Source: SLRI01 sp964393275 (lineage in GTDB: Bacteria; Pseudomonadota; Alphaproteobacteria; Geminicoccales; Geminicoccaceae). Taken from it: a DNA stretch of 64,000 nt. Below, in pieces: positions 27,101-36,296 of the stretch. The notes under the pieces were generated by a model, which made no database searches, was not told the origin of the DNA, and was given only the letters and a program-made list of their open reading frames with translations. Location: the NCBI GenBank assembly GCA_964393275.1, contig CAYMTA010000004.1:1-64000 (forward strand), given 5' to 3'. A program made the translations under genes and the position numbers. How positions within the stretch are numbered: the first letter of the stretch is position 1; every line of letters starts with the position of its first letter.

Positions 27101-28381
27101 TTGAGCATCCTGCTCGGCTGCATCGCCGACGACTTCACCGGCGCCACCGACCTCTGCAATACGCTGGTCAAGGAGGGCATGCGCACGGTCCAGCTCATCG
27201 GCGTGCCCGGGCCTGGCCTCGCCGTGCCGGACGCCGACGCCGTCACCATCGCGCTCAAGTCCCGCACCGCCCCCGTCGCCGACGCCGTCGACGAATCGCT
27301 CGAGGCCCTGCGCTGGCTTCAGGCCGCCGGCGCCACCCAGATCCTCTTCAAGTACTGCTCGACCTTCGATTCGACGCCAAAGGGCAATATCGGCCCGGTC
27401 GCCGACGCGCTGATGAACGCCCTCGGCGCCGGCATCGCCGTCGTCTGCCCGGCCTTTCCCGAGACCGGCCGGACCGTCTACCAGGGCCATCTCTTCGTCG
27501 GCGAGAAGCTCTTGAGCGACACCCACATGCGCCACCACCCGCTGACGCCGATGACCGAGAGCGACCTCGTCCGGGTCATGGCCGCCCAGGCCACGAAGCC
27601 GGTCGGCCTCGTCCCCTTCGCCACCGTCGACCAGGGTCCCGAAGCCATTGAGGCCCGCTTCGCCGAGCTCGAGGCGGCCGGCATCGCCTACGCGGTCACC
27701 GATGCCGTGGCCGACCGGCACCTGCGCCATCTGGGTCTCGCCATGGCTGGCCACAAGCTGATCACCGGCGGCTCCGGCATAGCCCTCGGCCTGCCCGGGA
27801 ACTTCCGCCGCCAGGGCCGCCTCGGCCAGCACGACGCCGCTGCCCTGCCCGCCATCGACGGCTTCGAGGCCGTGCTCGCCGGCTCCTGCTCGACCGCGAC
27901 GCTCGGCCAGGTCGACCACATGGAGGATCGCCACCCGGCCCTCAAGCTCGACCCCTTCGCCCTCGCCGACGGCTATGCCGCCGAGCTCGCCATCGACTGG
28001 GCCAGGGAGCATCTGCCGAAGGGGCCCGTCCTGATCTACGCCAGCGCCCCCGCCGACGACGTTGCCGAGGCGCAGCAGGTGCTCGGCCGCGAGCGCGCCG
28101 GCAGCCTGATCGAGGAGGCCATGGCGGCCATCGCCAAGGGCCTCGTCGAGGCCGGAGTGCGCCGCCTCGTCGTCGCCGGGGGCGAGACCTCGGGTGCAGT
28201 GGTCAAGGCCCTCGGCATCGGCGGCCTCGCCATCGGCCCGCAGATCGATCCGGGTGTTCCGGCCTGCACCAGCCTCGGCCAGCCACCCCTGGCCCTGGCC
28301 CTCAAGTCGGGCAATTTCGGCGCCGTCGACTTCTTCACCAAGGCCTTCACCCGCATGCCCGGCGAGCGGCGGCAACCATGA
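27101..28381 (+). CDS. otnK: 3-oxo-tetronate/four-carbon acid sugar kinase OtnK (DUF1537)
   Basis: The 426-residue protein starts with a TTG preceded by GAGAGGAG and opens with SILLGCIADDFTGATDLC, the family N-terminal motif. The C-terminal nucleotide-binding domain shows VVAGGETSGAVVKALG and GNFGAVDFF. OtnK phosphorylates 3-oxo-tetronate (2,4-dihydroxy-3-oxobutanoate), producing the substrate of OtnC. Its stop overlaps the otnC start (ATGA), so the two are coupled. Substrate chirality (threonate or erythronate) cannot be read from sequence. Confidence 0.92.
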   Translation: MSILLGCIADDFTGATDLCNTLVKEGMRTVQLIGVPGPGLAVPDADAVTIALKSRTAPVADAVDESLEALRWLQAAGATQILFKYCSTFDSTPKGNIGPVADALMNALGAGIAVVCPAFPETGRTVYQGHLFVGEKLLSDTHMRHHPLTPMTESDLVRVMAAQATKPVGLVPFATVDQGPEAIEARFAELEAAGIAYAVTDAVADRHLRHLGLAMAGHKLITGGSGIALGLPGNFRRQGRLGQHDAAALPAIDGFEAVLAGSCSTATLGQVDHMEDRHPALKLDPFALADGYAAELAIDWAREHLPKGPVLIYASAPADDVAEAQQVLGRERAGSLIEEAMAAIAKGLVEAGVRRLVVAGGETSGAVVKALGIGGLAIGPQIDPGVPACTSLGQPPLALALKSGNFGAVDFFTKAFTRMPGERRQP

Positions 28382-29010
28382 GCGAAAGCCGGCTCCGCGA
28401 GGCCATCTGCCGCTTCGGCCAGTCGATCTTCGAGCGCGGCCTGACCTTCGGCAGCTCGGGCAACATCTCCGCTCGCCTCGACGACGGCTGGCTGATGACG
28501 CCGACCGGCGCCACGCTCGGCTCGCTCGACCCCGCCCGCCTCGCCAAGCTCGACCGGGACGGCCGCCACGTCGACGGCGATCAGCCGACCAAGGAAACCT
28601 TCCTGCACCACGGCATGTACGCCAACCGCGAGAGTGCCAGGGCCGTCGTCCATCTCCACTCGACCCACTCGGTCGCGGTGAGCTGCCTCGCCGACATCGA
28701 CCCCGCCGACGTCATCCCGCCGATCACCGCCTACTACGTCATGCGCGTCGGCACCCTGCCGCTCGTCCCCTACTACCGCCCGGGCGATCCGGCGTTGGGA
28801 CCCGCCGTGGAGAAGCTCGCCGGCCGGCACCACGCCGTGCTGCTCGCCAATCACGGTCCCGTCGTCGCCGGCACCAGCCTCGAGAACGCCGTCTTCGCCA
28901 CCGAGGAGCTCGAGGAGACGGCCAAGCTCTGGCTGATGCTCCGCCACGAGCAGATCCGCCCCCTGACCCCCGAGCAGGTCGCCGACCTCCGGGCGCATTT
29001 CCCGAGCTGA
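28378..29010 (+). CDS. otnC: 3-oxo-tetronate 4-phosphate decarboxylase OtnC (class II aldolase family)
   Basis: The 210-residue product has the class II aldolase/adducin fold signatures: FGSSGNISARL, MTPTGATLG, VVHLHSTHSVAVS (metal-binding His-x-His) and LLANHGPVVAG (third His). In the otn pathway it decarboxylates 3-oxo-tetronate 4-phosphate to dihydroxyacetone phosphate. The start overlaps otnK by 4 bases. Together with otnI across the 29011-29131 gap it forms an acid-sugar catabolic set. Confidence 0.9.
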   Translation: MSESRLREAICRFGQSIFERGLTFGSSGNISARLDDGWLMTPTGATLGSLDPARLAKLDRDGRHVDGDQPTKETFLHHGMYANRESARAVVHLHSTHSVAVSCLADIDPADVIPPITAYYVMRVGTLPLVPYYRPGDPALGPAVEKLAGRHHAVLLANHGPVVAGTSLENAVFATEELEETAKLWLMLRHEQIRPLTPEQVADLRAHFPS

Positions 29011-29131
29011 AAGCTAAAGGGGTCCGGACAAATTATCGACCACGGCTCGCGGCCCGGCGCTGCCCGGTCGATGCGGGAGCGCGCGCCAACCGTGCCAGAC
29101 GCCGCAACCCGCCCTTCCCCTACCCCCGCCC

Positions 29132-29881
29132 CTAGCCTCGCCCGATGAACGGCATCTTGGTCGCCATCACCGTGACGAACTGGATGTTGGCGTCGAGCGG
29201 CAGGCTCGCCATGTGGACCACGGTGCTCGCGACATGCGCCACGTCCATCCGGGGCTCGACCTTCATCTCGCCGGTCGCCTGCGGCACGCCGCCGGTCATC
29301 CGCTCGGTCATCTCGGTCGCGGCGTTGCCGATGTCGATCTGGCCGCAGGCGATGTCGAAGGGGCGGCCATCGAGGCTGGTCGAGCGGGTGAGGCCGGTGA
29401 TCGCGTGCTTGGTCGCCGTGTAGGGGGCCGAGAACGGCCGCGGCACATGCGCCGAGATCGAGCCGTTGTTGATGATCCGCCCGCCCTGCGGCTGCTGCCG
29501 GCGCATCATGCCGAAGGCCTCGCGCGTGCAGTAGAAGGCGCCGTTCAGGTTGGCGTCGACCACCTTCTGCCACGCCTCGATCGGCAGCTCGTCCATCGTC
29601 ACCGGCGGCGAGCCCGTCCCGGCATTGTTGAAGAGCACGTCGAGGCGGCCGAAGCGCCCGGCGCAGGCCTTGAAGAGGGCCGCCACGGACTGCGGATCGC
29701 CGACATCGGTCGAGACCGCCAGCGCCTCGCCGCCCATGCCCTCGATCTCGGCCGCGACCGCGTCGAGCGGCGCCTGCCGCCGGCCGGCCAGCACCAGCGC
29801 GTAGCCGGCCTTGGCGAGACCGAGCGCCGAAGCCTTGCCGATGCCGCTGCCGGCACCCGTCACCATTGCCACCTTCGTCAT
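29132..29881 (-). CDS. Short-chain dehydrogenase/reductase (probable acid-sugar dehydrogenase)
   Basis: The 249-residue SDR has the cofactor motif VTGAGSGIGKASALG, NNAG at the fourth strand, catalytic Ser in NGSISAH and the YTATK pair. The ATG 29881 follows GTGGAGCG; a TTG at 29902 is a less likely longer start. It is 17 bases behind otnI on the same strand. Known otn loci use a beta-hydroxyacid dehydrogenase (LtnD type) for the first oxidation; an SDR in its place is an inference from position. Confidence 0.88.
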   Translation of the reverse strand: MTKVAMVTGAGSGIGKASALGLAKAGYALVLAGRRQAPLDAVAAEIEGMGGEALAVSTDVGDPQSVAALFKACAGRFGRLDVLFNNAGTGSPPVTMDELPIEAWQKVVDANLNGAFYCTREAFGMMRRQQPQGGRIINNGSISAHVPRPFSAPYTATKHAITGLTRSTSLDGRPFDIACGQIDIGNAATEMTERMTGGVPQATGEMKVEPRMDVAHVASTVVHMASLPLDANIQFVTVMATKMPFIGRG

Positions 29882-29898
29882 CTTCGTGCGCTCCACTC

Positions 29899-30693
29899 TC
29901 AATCGTTCGCCTGATTCTCGCGATAGGGCCGAAACCAGCCGAGCCCGTCCTCGGTCCGCCCCTTGGGGTTGTACTCGCAGCCCACCCAGCCGGCGTAGCC
30001 GATCTCGTCCATCACGCCGAAGAGATAGGGATAGGCCACCTCGCCCGTGTCCGGCTCGTGCCGGTCGGGCACGCCCGCGATCTGGATATGGCCGATCACG
30101 CCGATCAGCTCCCGCAGATGCATGGCGAGGTCGCCCTCCATGATCTGGCAGTGGAAGCAGTCGAACTGCAGCTTCAGATTGGCCGCCCCCACGCGCTCGA
30201 TGATCCGCCGGCCGTCGCGCTGGTAGTTGAGGAAATAGCCCGGGATCGAGCGCGTGTTGATCGGCTCGATCAGCATGGTGATGTCCTGGGCGGCGACCCG
30301 CTCCGCCGCCAGCGCCAGGTTCTCCAGATAGGTGCTCGAATAATGCGCCCGGTCGTCGTCGGCGCCGATCAGCCCGGCCATGCAGTGCAGGCGCTTGGCG
30401 CCGATCACCTCGGCGTAGTGCAGCGCCTGCTCCAGCCCGTCCCGGAACTCCGCCTCGCGCCCGGGCAAGGCCGCGAGCCCGCGCTCGCCCTTGGCGAAGT
30501 CGCCGGGCGGCAGGTTGAAGAGCGCCTGGGCGAGCCCGGCCGCGTCGAGTGCCGCACGGATCTCGGACGCCTCGTGCTCGTAGGGGAAGAGATACTCGAC
30601 CGCGGCGAACCCGGCAGCCGCCGCCGCGGCGAAGCGGTCCAGAAACGGCCGGTCGGTGAACATCATGCTGAGATTGGCGGCGAAGCGCGGCAC
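29899..30693 (-). CDS. otnI: 2-oxo-tetronate isomerase OtnI (hydroxypyruvate isomerase family)
   Basis: The 264-residue TIM-barrel protein starts at GTG 30693 behind AGGGAGGAG with PRFAANLSMMFTDRPFLDRF, the Hyi/OtnI N-terminus. Active-site segments AAVEYLFPYE, MLIEPINTRSIPGYFL (catalytic Glu), QFDCFHCQIMEGD, IQIAGVPDRHEPD and VGCEYNP (second Glu) are all present. OtnI isomerises 2-oxo-tetronate to the 3-oxo form used by OtnK. Hydroxypyruvate isomerase is the alternative name; the neighbouring otnKC genes favour OtnI. Confidence 0.88.
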   Translation of the reverse strand: MPRFAANLSMMFTDRPFLDRFAAAAAAGFAAVEYLFPYEHEASEIRAALDAAGLAQALFNLPPGDFAKGERGLAALPGREAEFRDGLEQALHYAEVIGAKRLHCMAGLIGADDDRAHYSSTYLENLALAAERVAAQDITMLIEPINTRSIPGYFLNYQRDGRRIIERVGAANLKLQFDCFHCQIMEGDLAMHLRELIGVIGHIQIAGVPDRHEPDTGEVAYPYLFGVMDEIGYAGWVGCEYNPKGRTEDGLGWFRPYRENQAND

Positions 30694-30932
30694 GGCTTTC
30701 TCCTCCCTGGGCGGCCCCGATCTCGCACCATCGGCTGCCCTTGCGGCCCCGGTTTGCGGCAAGCTGCCGGCATGAGCAAGAGGGTACGCCGAATCATGGT
30801 CGAGATCCGTTCGCGGCGACGAGCGTTAATCGGCCATTAACGTCCATGCGGCAGGATGCGGGCCTCGTCTGTCGATGCGCCCGCCCCCGGGTCGTCGGCA
30901 CCGCCTCGGCCGATTGGAACGAGCTCGTGCCC

Positions 30933-32093
30933 ATGCCCTTGTTCAAGCCAGCCATCGCCCCCTTGCCGGGGGATGTGCGGGCGCTGACCGCGCTGCGCTT
31001 CTTCGCCGCCTTCTGGGTGCTGACGCTGCACTACACCGACTTCATGCCCGCGGACTTCGCGGCGTTCACCGGCTTCTTCGCCGAGGGCAAGCTCGGCGTC
31101 GACTTCTTCTTCGTGCTCTCCGGCTTCATCCTGACCCACGTCTATCTCGGCCGAATCGAGCGAGGCGGCTTCGCCTGGCAAGGCTTCATGCTGCGCCGCT
31201 TCGCCCGCCTCTACCCGCTTCATCTGGCGACGTTTTTCGTCGTCGTCGCCTATGTGACCGCCGGCCGGCTGGCTGGCGTCCCGTTCAGCGTGCCGGAGGC
31301 CTACACGCTGGAGGCGGCCTGGCCGAACCTCTTGATGCTGCACGCCTGGGGCATCCAGGACCACATGAGCTGGAACTACGTCTCCTGGTCGATCAGCGCC
31401 GAGTGGTTCGCCTATCTCCTCTTCCTGCCGCTCAGCCTCGCCGTTCGCCGCCTGCCGTTCGGTCCGCTCGGCAAGATCGCCTCGGCGGTGCTCGGCCTCC
31501 TCCTCGCCGCCCTCGTCGCCGAGCAGGCCATCGGCCGGCCGCTCACCCACCTGACCCACGACTTCGGCATCCTGCGCATCCTGCCGGAATTCGTGCTCGG
31601 CATCGCCCTCTATCACGCCATCCGCGCCTGGGACCTCGAGCCACGCCACGCCGGCACCATCCTGGCGCTCACGCTCGGCGCCACCGTCGCCATCGTGCAC
31701 TGGCGCCTCGACGGGCTCCTCGCCGTGCTCCTGCTGGCCTTCCTGATCTTCGCCGTGGCGAGCCTCACCCGCCAGGGTCGCCTCGAGGTCCTCGGCCGGC
31801 CCACCCTCGTCTATCTCGGCGAGATCTCCTATGCGATCTACATGACCCACGCGATCGTCTTCATCGTCTTCTTCCGCGGCTGCGGCATGCTCCTCGGCGA
31901 CGCGGCGTCGCCGCATCTCTGGTGGCTCGGGCCGATCGCCCTGGCCCTGACCCTCGCCGCCGCCATGCTCGCCCATCATCTGGTCGAGCGGCCGGCCCGC
32001 CAATGGCTCAACCGCACGCTTGGCGGCCGCCGCTGGCGCTCCCGCCCGTCCGGCCCCCCGGTCGCCCGGCAAGGCCGCACCGCCGCCGGCTGA
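30933..32093 (+). CDS. Acyltransferase 3 (OafA-like) membrane protein
   Basis: The product has about 386 residues and about ten membrane segments, with the family signatures RALTALRFFAAFWVLTLHYT (catalytic His), GVDFFFVLSGFILTH, RRFARLYPLHL and SWSISAEWFAYLLF. These enzymes move acyl groups onto extracytoplasmic sugars. The ATG 30933 begins the cytoplasmic lead-in; the frame is open back to 30741 without recognisable sequence. A 239-bp divergent region separates it from otnI. The acceptor is unknown, but the following genes act on LPS or surface glycans. Confidence 0.88.
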   Translation: MPLFKPAIAPLPGDVRALTALRFFAAFWVLTLHYTDFMPADFAAFTGFFAEGKLGVDFFFVLSGFILTHVYLGRIERGGFAWQGFMLRRFARLYPLHLATFFVVVAYVTAGRLAGVPFSVPEAYTLEAAWPNLLMLHAWGIQDHMSWNYVSWSISAEWFAYLLFLPLSLAVRRLPFGPLGKIASAVLGLLLAALVAEQAIGRPLTHLTHDFGILRILPEFVLGIALYHAIRAWDLEPRHAGTILALTLGATVAIVHWRLDGLLAVLLLAFLIFAVASLTRQGRLEVLGRPTLVYLGEISYAIYMTHAIVFIVFFRGCGMLLGDAASPHLWWLGPIALALTLAAAMLAHHLVERPARQWLNRTLGGRRWRSRPSGPPVARQGRTAAG

Positions 32094-32181
32094 GGGCCGG
32101 CCGCCCCGGCGGCACACCTCCGGGACGTCGCCGGCCGCAATTCGTGCTAGTAGCCGGCCCGGAACGTTGCGGGGGTGCGCC

Positions 32182-33060
32182 ATGCGTCTGGCCGATCATC
32201 TGGCTGGGGCGACAATGCGTCTGGCCTGGGGGCTCACTGGCCGGCTGAGGCCGGAGCACGCCTCCGCGCTCGGCGCCTGGATCGTCGGCCGGGTGGGTCC
32301 CCGGAGCCGCAAGCACCGCATGGTGCTGGCCAATCTGCGCGTCGTCTTTCCGGATCGATCCGCGACCGAGATCGAGGCGCTGGCCCGGGCCTCCTGGGCG
32401 CATTTCGGCCGGGTCATCGCCGAGTTCCCGCATTTCGAGCGGCTCTCCCGGCCGGGCGAGGCGGGGCATCTCGAGATCGTCGACCGACATGGCGTGATCG
32501 CCGCCGCCGCCGCCGGCCGCCCCGCCATCTTGGCGAGCGGCCATTTCGGCAACTGGGAGCTTCTGGCCGGGGCCGCCATCCGCCAGGGCGTGCCGCTGAC
32601 CGTGGTCCACGCCGCCCGCGCCAACCCGATGATCGAGGCGCTGGTCGAGCGGCAAAGACGCGCCCTCGGCTGCGACTTCATCGAGCAGGGCGAAAGCGTC
32701 CACAAGATGCTCGCCGCCATCCGCCGGGGCCGCTCGATCGGCGTCCTGATCGACCAGCGCTACGACGCCGGCGACATGGTGGAGCTTTTCGGCCGGCCGG
32801 CCTCGGTCCCCATCGGCCCGGCGCTGCTCGCCGCCCGTCTCGGCCTGCCGTTCGCGCCGGGGCGCTGCGAGCGGGTCGCCCCCTGCCGCTTCCGCATCAC
32901 GGTCGAGCGCCCCCTGACCCCGAGCCCCGGCCTCGTCGAGCCGCGCGCCATGGCCCAGGACCTGATGCGCCAGCTCCACCGCCATTTCGAGCGCTGGATC
33001 GAGGAGCGCCCCGAGCAGTGGCTCTGCATCAAGCGCCGCTGGCCGAAGATGCCCGACTGA
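32182..33060 (+). CDS. Lysophospholipid/lipid A acyltransferase of the LpxL family
   Basis: The 292-residue protein shows LVxNLRVVFPD, the catalytic SGHFGNWELL (His-x4-Glu), a following VVHAARANPMIEALV stretch, and RGRSIGVLIDQRY. That pattern is the LpxL/HtrB acyltransferase core. It transfers a secondary acyl chain to lipid A or a related lipid at the inner membrane. ATG 32182 is chosen at the conserved N-terminus MRLADHLAGATMRL. It lies between acyltransferase 3 and a GT25 transferase, in line with envelope-glycan work. Confidence 0.88.
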   Translation: MRLADHLAGATMRLAWGLTGRLRPEHASALGAWIVGRVGPRSRKHRMVLANLRVVFPDRSATEIEALARASWAHFGRVIAEFPHFERLSRPGEAGHLEIVDRHGVIAAAAAGRPAILASGHFGNWELLAGAAIRQGVPLTVVHAARANPMIEALVERQRRALGCDFIEQGESVHKMLAAIRRGRSIGVLIDQRYDAGDMVELFGRPASVPIGPALLAARLGLPFAPGRCERVAPCRFRITVERPLTPSPGLVEPRAMAQDLMRQLHRHFERWIEERPEQWLCIKRRWPKMPD

Positions 33061-33156
33061 ACGCCTCGGCCCCGCGACCAAATGCTGCCTGGAACCACCG
33101 GCGGTCGTGCATAGTTAAGGAGAGTTGAATCATCTTGCCGCCGGAGGTGACCGATC

Positions 33157-34044
33157 GTGCCGCCGACCCTTGGACAGGCACCGGACGACCGAAGCCGCCT
33201 GGCCGGCAGCACCGACGGCTGGCCGGACGACTTCCATCCCTGCCCCGTCGACCCCGACTGCCCGCATTGCCAGGGCACGGCGGTCGACCCACCCGACTGG
33301 TCCTGGGTCGACGCCGTCTATTGTATCTCGCTGCGCGAGCGTCCCGACCGCGCGGCCACGGCCGCCGCCGAGCTGCATCGGGCCGGGCTTTGCCGCCGGG
33401 TCCTGTTCCACCGCCCGGCCCGGCATCGGACGAAGGTGATCGAGGGCATCTGGGAGGCGCACCGCGCGGTGCTCACCCATGCCCTCGCCGCCAACGCCCG
33501 GACCGCCCTCGTCCTCGAGGACGACGTGCATTTCACCCGCCGCATCACCAAAGCGCTTATCGCCAGGGTCGAAGCCACCATGCGCCGGCTGCCCGACGAC
33601 TGGCGCATCTTCTTCCTCGGCCACTGGACGTTCCGCGCCCGCTTCGTCGCCCCCCGCACGCTCGCCACCCGCTCGGCCTGCGCCCACGCCTACGTGGCGA
33701 GCCGCACCCTCATGACCTGGGCGGCCGAGCGGCCCTTTGCCGCGCGCGGCAAGGATATCTTCCGGACCGCCGGCGGCGGCATCGACGCCGCCTACGCGGT
33801 CCAGCCGGGTGCCTATGCCTATTTTCCCATGCTCGCCATCCAGGCGATTCGCGGCAGCGACCACGTGGCCCACAAGTTGCGCACCAGGCCGGTGCGCAAG
33901 TTCCGGCACATCCTCACCCGCACCCGCCTCAACGAGATCGTCATCTCTCGCCTTATGCGCCCGAACGAGGTCCTCATGGTCGGCCTCGGCGTCATCGCCG
34001 GCACCGGCGAATGGCTGCGCGACCGGCTCCGCCAGCGGTCTTGA
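33157..34044 (+). CDS. Glycosyltransferase family 25 (LPS-type)
   Basis: The 295-residue protein begins at GTG 33157, ten bases after GGAGGTGA. It has VDAVYCISLRERPDRAATA and ALVLEDDVHF (the GT25 donor/metal motif EDD), and a 30-residue Cys-rich N-terminal extension (CPVDPDCPHCQG) that might bind a metal. GT25 enzymes add galactose or glucose to LPS core or collagen-type acceptors. The acceptor is unknown. Confidence 0.82.
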   Translation: MPPTLGQAPDDRSRLAGSTDGWPDDFHPCPVDPDCPHCQGTAVDPPDWSWVDAVYCISLRERPDRAATAAAELHRAGLCRRVLFHRPARHRTKVIEGIWEAHRAVLTHALAANARTALVLEDDVHFTRRITKALIARVEATMRRLPDDWRIFFLGHWTFRARFVAPRTLATRSACAHAYVASRTLMTWAAERPFAARGKDIFRTAGGGIDAAYAVQPGAYAYFPMLAIQAIRGSDHVAHKLRTRPVRKFRHILTRTRLNEIVISRLMRPNEVLMVGLGVIAGTGEWLRDRLRQRS

Positions 34045-34108
34045 GGCCCCTCGCCCTCGCCGGCGCCACCTGATAGAAGCCGGCAAGCAGCAGCCGGAAC
34101 CTGACGCC

Positions 34109-35047
34109 ATGCCCGAGGCTTCCTACCCCCGCGACATGCGGGGCTACGGCCGTCACACACCCGACCCCAAATGGCCGGGCGGCGCCAGGATCGCCGTCCA
34201 GCTCGTCGTCAACTACGAGGAAGGCGGCGAGAACTGCATCCTGCACGGCGACGCCGCGTCCGAGGCCTTCCTCTCCGAGATCGTCGGTGCCGCACCCGTG
34301 CCCGGCATGCGCCACATGAACATGGAATCGATCTACGAATACGGCAGCCGCGCCGGCTTCTGGCGCCTGCATCGCCTGTTCACCGAGCGCCGGGTGCCGG
34401 TCACCGTCTTCGCCATCGCCATGGCGCTCGAGCGCAACCCCGAGGCCGCCGCCGCCATGATCGAGGCGGACTGGGAGATCGCCAGCCACGGCTATCGCTG
34501 GCTCGACTACCAGCACGTGCCCGAGGCGGTCGAGCGCGCCCACCTCCAGAAGGCCATCGAGATCCAGACCCGCGCCACCGGCCAGAGACCGCTCGGCATC
34601 TACCAGGGCCGCACCAGCCCCCACACGCGCCGCCTCGTCATCGAGGAGGGCGGCTTCCTCTACGACGCCGACTCCTATGCCGACGACCTCCCCTACTGGG
34701 TCGAGAAGCCCCATGACGGGGACGGGGGTGGCGGCGGCCACCACCTCGTCGTCCCCTACACCCTCGACGCCAACGACATGCGCTTCGCCACCGCGCAGGG
34801 CTTCAACTCGGGCGATCAGTTCTTCACCTATCTCCGGGACAGCTTCGACGTGCTCTGGAACGAAGGCCAAACGGCGCCGAAGATGCTCTCGATCGGCCTG
34901 CATTGCCGCCTCGCCGGCCGCCCGGGCCGCCTCGCCGCACTGCAGCGCTTCCTCGACCACATCGACGCCCACGAGCACGTCTGGCTCTGCCGGCGCCTCG
35001 ACATCGCCCGCCACTGGCACACCCACCACGCCCCCGTCGCACCTTGA
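34109..35047 (+). CDS. puuE: Allantoinase of the PuuE (polysaccharide-deacetylase) type
   Basis: The 312-residue protein has NodB/deacetylase features arranged as in PuuE: VQLVVNYEEGGENC, the YEYGSRAGFWRLHRLF motif, the ASHGYRWLDY metal site, and YQGRTSPHTRRLV and EEGGFLYDADSYADDLPYW. PuuE converts allantoin to allantoate without the DAL1-type metal centre. No other purine genes are in the window and it sits among surface-glycan genes, so a different amide or acetyl substrate is possible. The stop codon overlaps the next TTG (TTGA). Confidence 0.85.
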   Translation: MPEASYPRDMRGYGRHTPDPKWPGGARIAVQLVVNYEEGGENCILHGDAASEAFLSEIVGAAPVPGMRHMNMESIYEYGSRAGFWRLHRLFTERRVPVTVFAIAMALERNPEAAAAMIEADWEIASHGYRWLDYQHVPEAVERAHLQKAIEIQTRATGQRPLGIYQGRTSPHTRRLVIEEGGFLYDADSYADDLPYWVEKPHDGDGGGGGHHLVVPYTLDANDMRFATAQGFNSGDQFFTYLRDSFDVLWNEGQTAPKMLSIGLHCRLAGRPGRLAALQRFLDHIDAHEHVWLCRRLDIARHWHTHHAPVAP

Positions 35048-36234
35048 GCACCGCCCATCGGCCGCCACGCACCTGGTTGATGCTGGGCGGCAAGGCCGGC
35101 GACAACACCCAGATCACCGCCCTCGCCGAAGGCCTCGGCTGGCCCTTCGAGACCCGGCGCATGGCGTACCGCCGGACCGAGCTCCTCACCAACCTGCTCG
35201 CCGGCCCGACCGTTGCCGGCCTCGTGCCCGAGCGCTCGGAGCCGCTCGAGCCCCCGTGGCCCGAGCTGGTCATCTCCGCCGGCCGCCGCAACGAGCCCCT
35301 GATCCGCTGGATCCAGGAGCAGGCCGGCCGCGAGAACGTCCGCCTCGTCCATGTCGGCCGTCCCTGGTCGCTGCACGAATGCTTCGACCTCATCGTCACC
35401 ACGCCGCAATACCGCCTGCCGAACAAGCCCAACGTCCTCCAGAACGAACTGCCGCTGCAGCGCGTGAACGAGGGCCGGCTCGAGCGCGAGGCGGCGCTGT
35501 GGCAGGACCGCCTCGCCCACCTTCCGGGACCGCACATCGCCGTCCTCCTCGGCGGCCATGCCGGACCCTACAATTTCGATCGCGAGAACGGCGCCCTCCT
35601 CGGCTGGCACGCGAGCCGCATGGTGGCGGAGCAGGGCGGCTCGCTGCTGGTCACCACCAGCGCCCGCACCCCCGAGCCCGCCATCCAGGCGTTCGAGGCC
35701 CAGCTCCAGGTTCCCCATCTGCTCCACCGCTTCGTCCGCTTCCAGCCCCAGGGCGAAAACCCCTTCTTCGCCTTTCTCGGCATGGCCCGGGAGATCGTCG
35801 TCACCTCCGACAGCATGTCGATGCTCGCCGAGGCCGTGGCCACGGGCAAGCCCACCCACATCTTCGACCTGTCCCGCGGCCCCCGCTCCAACCGGCCGCG
35901 CCGCCCGACCGACGGCAGCATCAAGAAGCGCAACATCGCCGAACGCCTCGCCGACTTCCGCTCCCAGGCCATCATGTACAAGATCGGCATGCACGCGGTG
36001 CCGCGACGCCTGACCCGCGACGTGCGCATCATCCACGAGCAGCAGGTCGAGGCCGGCCGTGCCGTCTGGCTCGGCCAACCCTGGCCGAGGGACCGCCCGC
36101 ACCCGCCACCGATCCAGGACCTGCCGCGCGCCGTCGACGCGGTCCGCCGCCTCTTCGGCCCGAGCCCGCCACCTCGCCCGGTGCCGCCCGAAAGCCGCTG
36201 GCCGGAGCTGATTCAACGGGTGTTCCAGGGATAG
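35044..36234 (+). CDS. ELM1/DUF1022-family protein (GT-B-like)
   Basis: The 396-residue protein opens with TWLMLGGKAGDNTQ and contains ISAGRRNEPLIRW, GRPWSLHECFDLIVTTPQY, VLLGGHAGPYNFD and EIVVTSDSMSMLAEAVATGKP, the conserved blocks of the ELM1 family, which has a GT-B glycosyltransferase-like fold. The plant member affects mitochondrial fission; bacterial members are uncharacterised. The TTG at 35044 is coupled to the puuE stop. It may act on surface sugars, given GT25 nearby. Confidence 0.8.
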   Translation: MSTAHRPPRTWLMLGGKAGDNTQITALAEGLGWPFETRRMAYRRTELLTNLLAGPTVAGLVPERSEPLEPPWPELVISAGRRNEPLIRWIQEQAGRENVRLVHVGRPWSLHECFDLIVTTPQYRLPNKPNVLQNELPLQRVNEGRLEREAALWQDRLAHLPGPHIAVLLGGHAGPYNFDRENGALLGWHASRMVAEQGGSLLVTTSARTPEPAIQAFEAQLQVPHLLHRFVRFQPQGENPFFAFLGMAREIVVTSDSMSMLAEAVATGKPTHIFDLSRGPRSNRPRRPTDGSIKKRNIAERLADFRSQAIMYKIGMHAVPRRLTRDVRIIHEQQVEAGRAVWLGQPWPRDRPHPPPIQDLPRAVDAVRRLFGPSPPPRPVPPESRWPELIQRVFQG

Positions 36235-36242
36235 AACAGCAT

Positions 36243-36265
36243 CAGGGGAGGCATCGCCTCCCCTG
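36243..36265 (+). terminator. 10-bp perfect hairpin between the ELM1-like and UPF0314 genes
   Basis: CAGGGGAGGC and GCCTCCCCTG pair over ten bases with a three-base loop, nine bases beyond the stop of the ELM1-like gene. No U-run follows, so it may be a weak terminator or an RNA-stability hairpin. Confidence 0.45.
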
Positions 36266-36296
36266 GCCCCACCGAAACCTGGTGCTGGAGAGCTTC

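Noticed and set aside
29011..29131. Possible small gene or terminator between otnC and the SDR gene
   Set aside because: No start with ribosome site and no stable hairpin with U-run was found in the 121-bp gap.
30741..30932. N-terminal extension of the acyltransferase 3 gene
   Set aside because: The extra residues are unlike the family and the first membrane segment and catalytic His follow the ATG at 30933.
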